Assembly: GCF_040581485.1 (NCBI RefSeq)
Contig: NC_090133.1
Coordinates: forward strand, 27,740,139 to 27,804,138
DNA length: 64,000 nucleotides
Origin: Linepithema humile
Lineage: Eukaryota; Arthropoda; Insecta; Hymenoptera; Formicidae
Direction of reading: 5' to 3'
Within the stretch, counting starts at the first letter, position 1; each line of letters starts with the position of its first letter. Below are positions 59,621-64,000 of this stretch, piece after piece. A program made the position numbers and the translations under genes. The notes under the pieces were generated by a model, which was not told the DNA's origin, ran no database searches, and was given only the letters and a program-made list of their open reading frames with translations.

Positions 59621-62600
59621 TTATGTATTATTATAAATAAGTTTATATGTATCTTTTTTAATTTTTAATAAAATGCCTGCTTCATTCAGTTTCGAAATTA
59701 GAGTAGTAAAATCATCTATCAAGATACCTTTCGACATTGCAAGCGTTTTCAATTCTTTTACCGAAAATGTTTGTTCTTTATCCGTATTTTTTTCCAGTAC
59801 CTTTATAAAGGTTTTTATCTAGAAAAAAAAAGAAGAGAATCACAATTAAGAAGTGTAAAGTATTGTAGAATTTTGAATAATTTTAATATAAATATAAAAA
59901 TAAAACGTAAATACACATATACACATACATACGCGCACAACTTACTTTTTTGTTAGTCAATTTACCATCGGAACTTAATTTTGGTGTTGTATCGTCTAAT
60001 AAGTTTGTCATTGCATATCGCATTAGATCTATTACATCCAATGCATCTGATTCAGTTGCTTCGACGCGCAATTCCAACTTCGCTCTAGCCTGTAATAAAA
60101 CAATATAAAATATATTTTACTATTTTACTATTTTACTATTTTATTATTTTACTATTTTACACAACGTGTATGTGAATAAGGAAAGACATCAAACCTCGGT
60201 TAATCGAATCATAGCTTCCAATTGTCTGTTGAATATAGGAATGCTACCAAGTTGTTTATTTTTTGATCGAAGTTCTAAGTAATAATTCTGTAATGCTATT
60301 GTGGCTTTCGTTGATAACTTTGGCTTAACATATTGTCGTGCGTAGGAAATATACGTTCTTAAAACAGACTGCAGTATAATCTTTGTAGACAAAGGTAACA
60401 TTAGTTTTTTCCTGAAATGTTTGTCGCATAGTCAGGCTTGCTGCTTTTTCTTGACAAAAACAATTTGAAGGAACAAATACAACAAAACTAAGTACGGTAT
60501 AAAAATATCATCAACTGATTTGCATTCTTCACAATCCAAAACACATCTGCAAAATGGAAAGAAAATTACCTCAAAGAAGATTCATCATTGGAAAATGATT
60601 CCATAGCTTCTGCATTATATTCCGCAGGCGAACTGGTATGGACAGTCATAATATGTTTGCATAATAAATTGTCAAAATGCTATCACAAATAAAAAGATAA
60701 TATCTAAACATCTTTCTCCAAATATAAACTTATTCATCATCTATACAATATGTGCTAATATTTGTTTAAATGTAACTATTAATGCTTCTACAAATATTTC
60801 CTTACCTCATCTGGTTTATCCAATAATAGAAAAATTAAATCAAATCGCGAGAGAATAGGCTGACTAATATTTAGGTTCTCGGTTATTGTTTTGCTCTTGT
60901 CATATTGCCCTCCAATAGGATTAGCCGCTGCAAGGATTGACGTCCGCGCAGGAAGAGAACATATTACACCTGACTTTGCTACAGTAACTCTTTGCTGCTC
61001 CATTGATTCTAATAACGCCTAAAAGACATATCAAGATAACTGAGATTATTAACTTGACTCTTTCTTTGTATCAATATAATTATTAAATCTGCAGCATCTT
61101 ATGTTTCTTACATTTATGACATTCATTTATCATATAAATGCATATTTTAACATACTCATGTTGCAAACAATATTTATAATATTATTTTACCTGATGCTGC
61201 GAACACATCTTATCGAATTCATCGATGCAACAACAACCTTGATCCGCTAAAACTAAAGCACCAGGTTCTAAAGCAAAATCATTTGATCCCGTTTCTTTTG
61301 AAAGTGTTATTGTTAATCCGGAAGATGTACTTGCATTACCGCAAATGTATACACCTTTTAACAAATATATACAAATTTTCATACATAAAATATTTATGTA
61401 TTACACAAAGAAATTTTGCAAATTATTAATTTTTTTTTAATTCTTACCTTTAGTGCATACTCGAGCGCATGCTTGTAGCATCTGCGATTTGCCAAGACCA
61501 GGATCTCCAACTAATAGGATATGTATGTCATCTCGGAATTGCACGCGTTTGGCGTTGCCTCCAAATAAACTCAATAACAGTCCAGCCTTGACCATCTCAT
61601 GACCATATATATTAGGACATAATGAATGCACTAATAATGCAAAAATATTCGGTTCTTTATATATATCCTGTATGACAAAAATAAAAGCATTACTGAGAAA
61701 GAACATGATTATCTCAAAATGATTAAACATATCGTTTAAGAAATAATACCTGTATCGTTACATAATTTTTAAAAGAAATTTCATTATTCATAGAACTATT
61801 ATTTTGATATCGATGTTTGTTATTGATAACCGTTATTGCTTTCATATACAATGAAAAAGGGGTCCCGACTTGTGTCTTTGCTACACTATCGTCGACGTCT
61901 TGTACCTGAAAAATTATAAGGATTATATGGATAATTTTTCTACCCTTTTTGTGTTGGCTTTTAAATATTTACATCTTTTTTATATTATATAGTAAGATAT
62001 TAATGTCGTGCAGCCCACATAAAATGTTACAAGTTTATAACTCCAAAACTTAATAAAATTAAACAATTTTTATATTACTTACATATCTTGTGGAAAATTT
62101 TATAATAGTAAAAAAATTGAAGACAACTTCTTAAATTCAAATAAAACTTCATAAAAGCTAACATTTTTTAATTCTACGATAAAAAACAAAAAAATTTCAA
62201 ATTAATGAGTAAGATTTTCTTGATAACCTATCAAATATAAAGTATACATTTTTAAAAATAAAATGTATCTATCAAAAGTTATGAGCATTTAAAGTTCTAA
62301 ATTGATCAAGTGGTTTTTGAAGTAACAAACTTGTAACATTTTATATGGACTACTCTGTATATGCAATACAAATATATAAGAAAATTTTTTCATAAAACAT
62401 AAAAAAAATATTTCTATACAACTTTTCTTTGAAAAGTACCTTCATAATGCCTGTAAGTGTTATGTCATCCCCAGGCATACAAATATTAACTAAATGGTCC
62501 ATAAGTTCTACATCAAGTACTTTAGGCACTCTACCTTTATTATCCTGCAAAACATTAATTAAAGTTATGTACAATAAATATTTTAAATAATAGCAAAACA

Positions 62601-63904
62601 TTTTTAATATTAGAACGCATTTAAAGTATTGTAAGTAAAATATATTAAACAAATTATACTAATTGCTTTTTAAATTATAAATTTATTAATTATAGAAGGA
62701 TAGAACTATTGTTAATTTTTTTCATAGAGATAAACAATATCTGCTAAACACTGAGATAAATAGTATTTATAAAATTTTATTATTTAATAATATTTTAAAT
62801 AAAAATACTACCTGTTCATCATTTAATGGCTCTTGTATTCTGATCACTTGGAACAAAATACTTTTAACACAAGGTGAATCTAAAACCGGATAAAATTTTG
62901 AAACACCACACACATCACACTTTTTTGGCAACGTATATAATTCCTCTGAATGTTTGACTAATTTTTGTAAGTGACATTTGGAACACGCAAATACCATCCA
63001 CTGTGAAAGATATTTTACTCTGCCAACTCTTGTTACACAGCCTCTAGTAGATACCAATTTTTCTGCAAAGATTTCCATAAAATAACAGTTATTACTTAAT
63101 GCTAGAATAAAAAATATGACTAATAAATATTACAACATATATCTTAATAAAAAAAAAAGATTATAAGTCTATATAAAAATCTATATACATACCATAACAG
63201 TTTAACTTAACATCTCTTAAGCATGTAATTGGCTGATAATTCAATATATTTAATTTTATTGTTGGCAAACTACTAACAGATTTCAGAACATACTGTAAGT
63301 TTTCTTCAGGTATTGTCTCAAAAATTTTCTAAAAGCAACAAAAATTTATAACAAGATCAAAATTGCAACAGAGCAAAAGTAATAAAAAACTCTATTAATA
63401 ATAAAGTTTTTCAAGCAAGCAATATATAACAAACAATAAGATTAAAACTAGTCATAATAGTTAAGAATAATAGCATAAGAAAAAAAATATACCTGATGAA
63501 TAGCAAGTTTTATACAGTTTAATGTATCTGTTGGATTTTCATATATTTCATCTTTAAACATTGACCACTTCTTCATAAATTCATCATCATTGTAAAATTC
63601 ATATATGTCAATGTCAAAAGACATCCCTATCTCCAAATTTTTCATTGTAAACAACGAAGATAATGCTTGATGTCTTTCTATAAATGCCTCAACAGCTTTA
63701 ATTTGTTTTACAATGCTACAATCAGCTTTATACTCTGTACAAATAATTTATTAGTATGTAAAATATATTGTGTATTGATATATCTTAAATATACAAATTA
63801 TACGATACCTTTGTCAGAGAAAAACAAGTTCCAACCATAATACGGAACATCTTTATCTCTATCAATGCAGAGCTTATCAGGACTATGATTTGTTTGGTTT
63901 TGAT
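59621..63904 (-). CDS. MCM8: MCM8, homologous-recombination helicase (5' end beyond window)
   Basis: AAA+ DNA helicase acting with MCM9 in recombination repair. Thirteen exons in transcript order: 63809-63904, 63493-63734, 63193-63328, 62812-63062, 62440-62544, 61750-61905, 61448-61667, 61191-61354, 60806-61018, 60570-60679, 60195-60411, 59946-60089, 59621-59818; about 750 codons, all in frame. It starts mid-protein (YYGWNLFF is an MCM8-like N-terminal block), so upstream exons lie past 64000. Seen in order: C4 zinc ribbon (CSKC...CDVC), the MPGDDITLTGI OB-fold end, NIYGHEMVKAGLLLSLFGG, Walker A GDPGLGKSQ, GVYICGNASTSSGLT, Walker B CCCIDEFDKM, sensor 1 ILAAANP, arginine finger SRFDL, and the C-terminal winged-helix region. 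GVYICGN and LLSLFGGNAK match MCM8 rather than MCM2-7. Catalytic motifs are intact. Confidence 0.95.
62004..62359. mobile_element. MITE-like element in an MCM8 intron
   Basis: Long imperfect inverted repeats end a 356-bp AT-rich segment. The left arm around 62016-62045 reads CCACATAAAATGTTACAAG, and the reverse complement of the right arm reads CCATATAAAATGTTACAAG, with pairing continuing into AACTYCAAAAC. The right end is TACAGAGTAGTCCA (minus strand); the left terminus is more degenerate. No transposase and no clear target duplication. It lies wholly within the intron between exons 62440-62544 and 61750-61905. Confidence 0.65.
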
Positions 63905-64000
63905 CTGAAATAATTTTAGAGGGTTTATGTTCATTAAAACAAACTTGCAATACAATTTATTTTCTTATTTTTTTTTTTAATCAAAATATATTTTTAACAT

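Noticed and set aside
1..64000. CRISPR arrays, bacterial operons, integrated viral genes
   Set aside because: No regularly spaced direct repeats, no prokaryotic gene layout and no viral protein motif seen; the window is eukaryotic.

Overview
This looks like a piece of a nuclear insect genome, most likely an ant or another hymenopteran. Genes have short exons with GT-AG introns, the left half is CpG- and microsatellite-rich, and the right half is AT-rich. Gene content is typically arthropod: a Delta-type Notch ligand ending in ATEV and a ZAD-type zinc-finger gene. A nuclear copy of mitochondrial large-subunit rRNA (about 25446-25795) has the AT-rich wording seen in hymenopteran 16S. The order and genus are inferred; no database was searched.

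Layout. 1-14.3 kb: 3' part of Delta on the plus strand. A 61-nt exon (2989-3049) and a 2-kb terminal exon (9280-11278) flank a 6.2-kb microsatellite-rich intron, and a long 3' UTR probably ends near 14.27 kb. 14.3-37.3 kb: a 23-kb gene desert in which I recognise no protein gene. It holds the NUMT, a duplicated block of about 115 bp, several palindromes and many simple repeats, and is a reasonable place for Delta cis-regulation (inference). 37.3-64 kb: a dense cluster of nine genes: ChaC-type gamma-glutamylcyclotransferase (-), HSPBP1 (-), TAF10 (-), a ZAD/C2H2 zinc-finger factor (+), pseudouridine-5'-phosphatase (+), NDUFA2 (-), two related cysteine-rich proteins of unknown function (+ and -, convergent), and the 3' three-quarters of MCM8 (-), which runs off the right edge. 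All exon boundaries were placed by eye from reading frame, splice dinucleotides and family conservation.

The genes do not form a pathway. They are mostly housekeeping genes: glutathione turnover, Hsp70 nucleotide exchange, TFIID/SAGA, nucleotide salvage, complex I and homologous recombination. TAF10/ZAD-ZNF and NDUFA2/cysteine-rich A are head-to-head pairs that probably share promoter regions.

Most interesting items: (1) the convergent cysteine-rich pair at 56.7-59.0 kb, sharing a CxC...RNGLQDxC signature, which may be an uncharacterised insect family; (2) five contiguous heat-shock-element pentamers plus a TATA box upstream of HSPBP1; (3) a complete non-autonomous hAT-like element with 14-bp TIRs and an 8-bp target duplication; (4) a 204-bp TTAA-flanked hairpin element that interrupts one copy of a local tandem duplication, the other copy being the matching empty site; (5) the NUMT.
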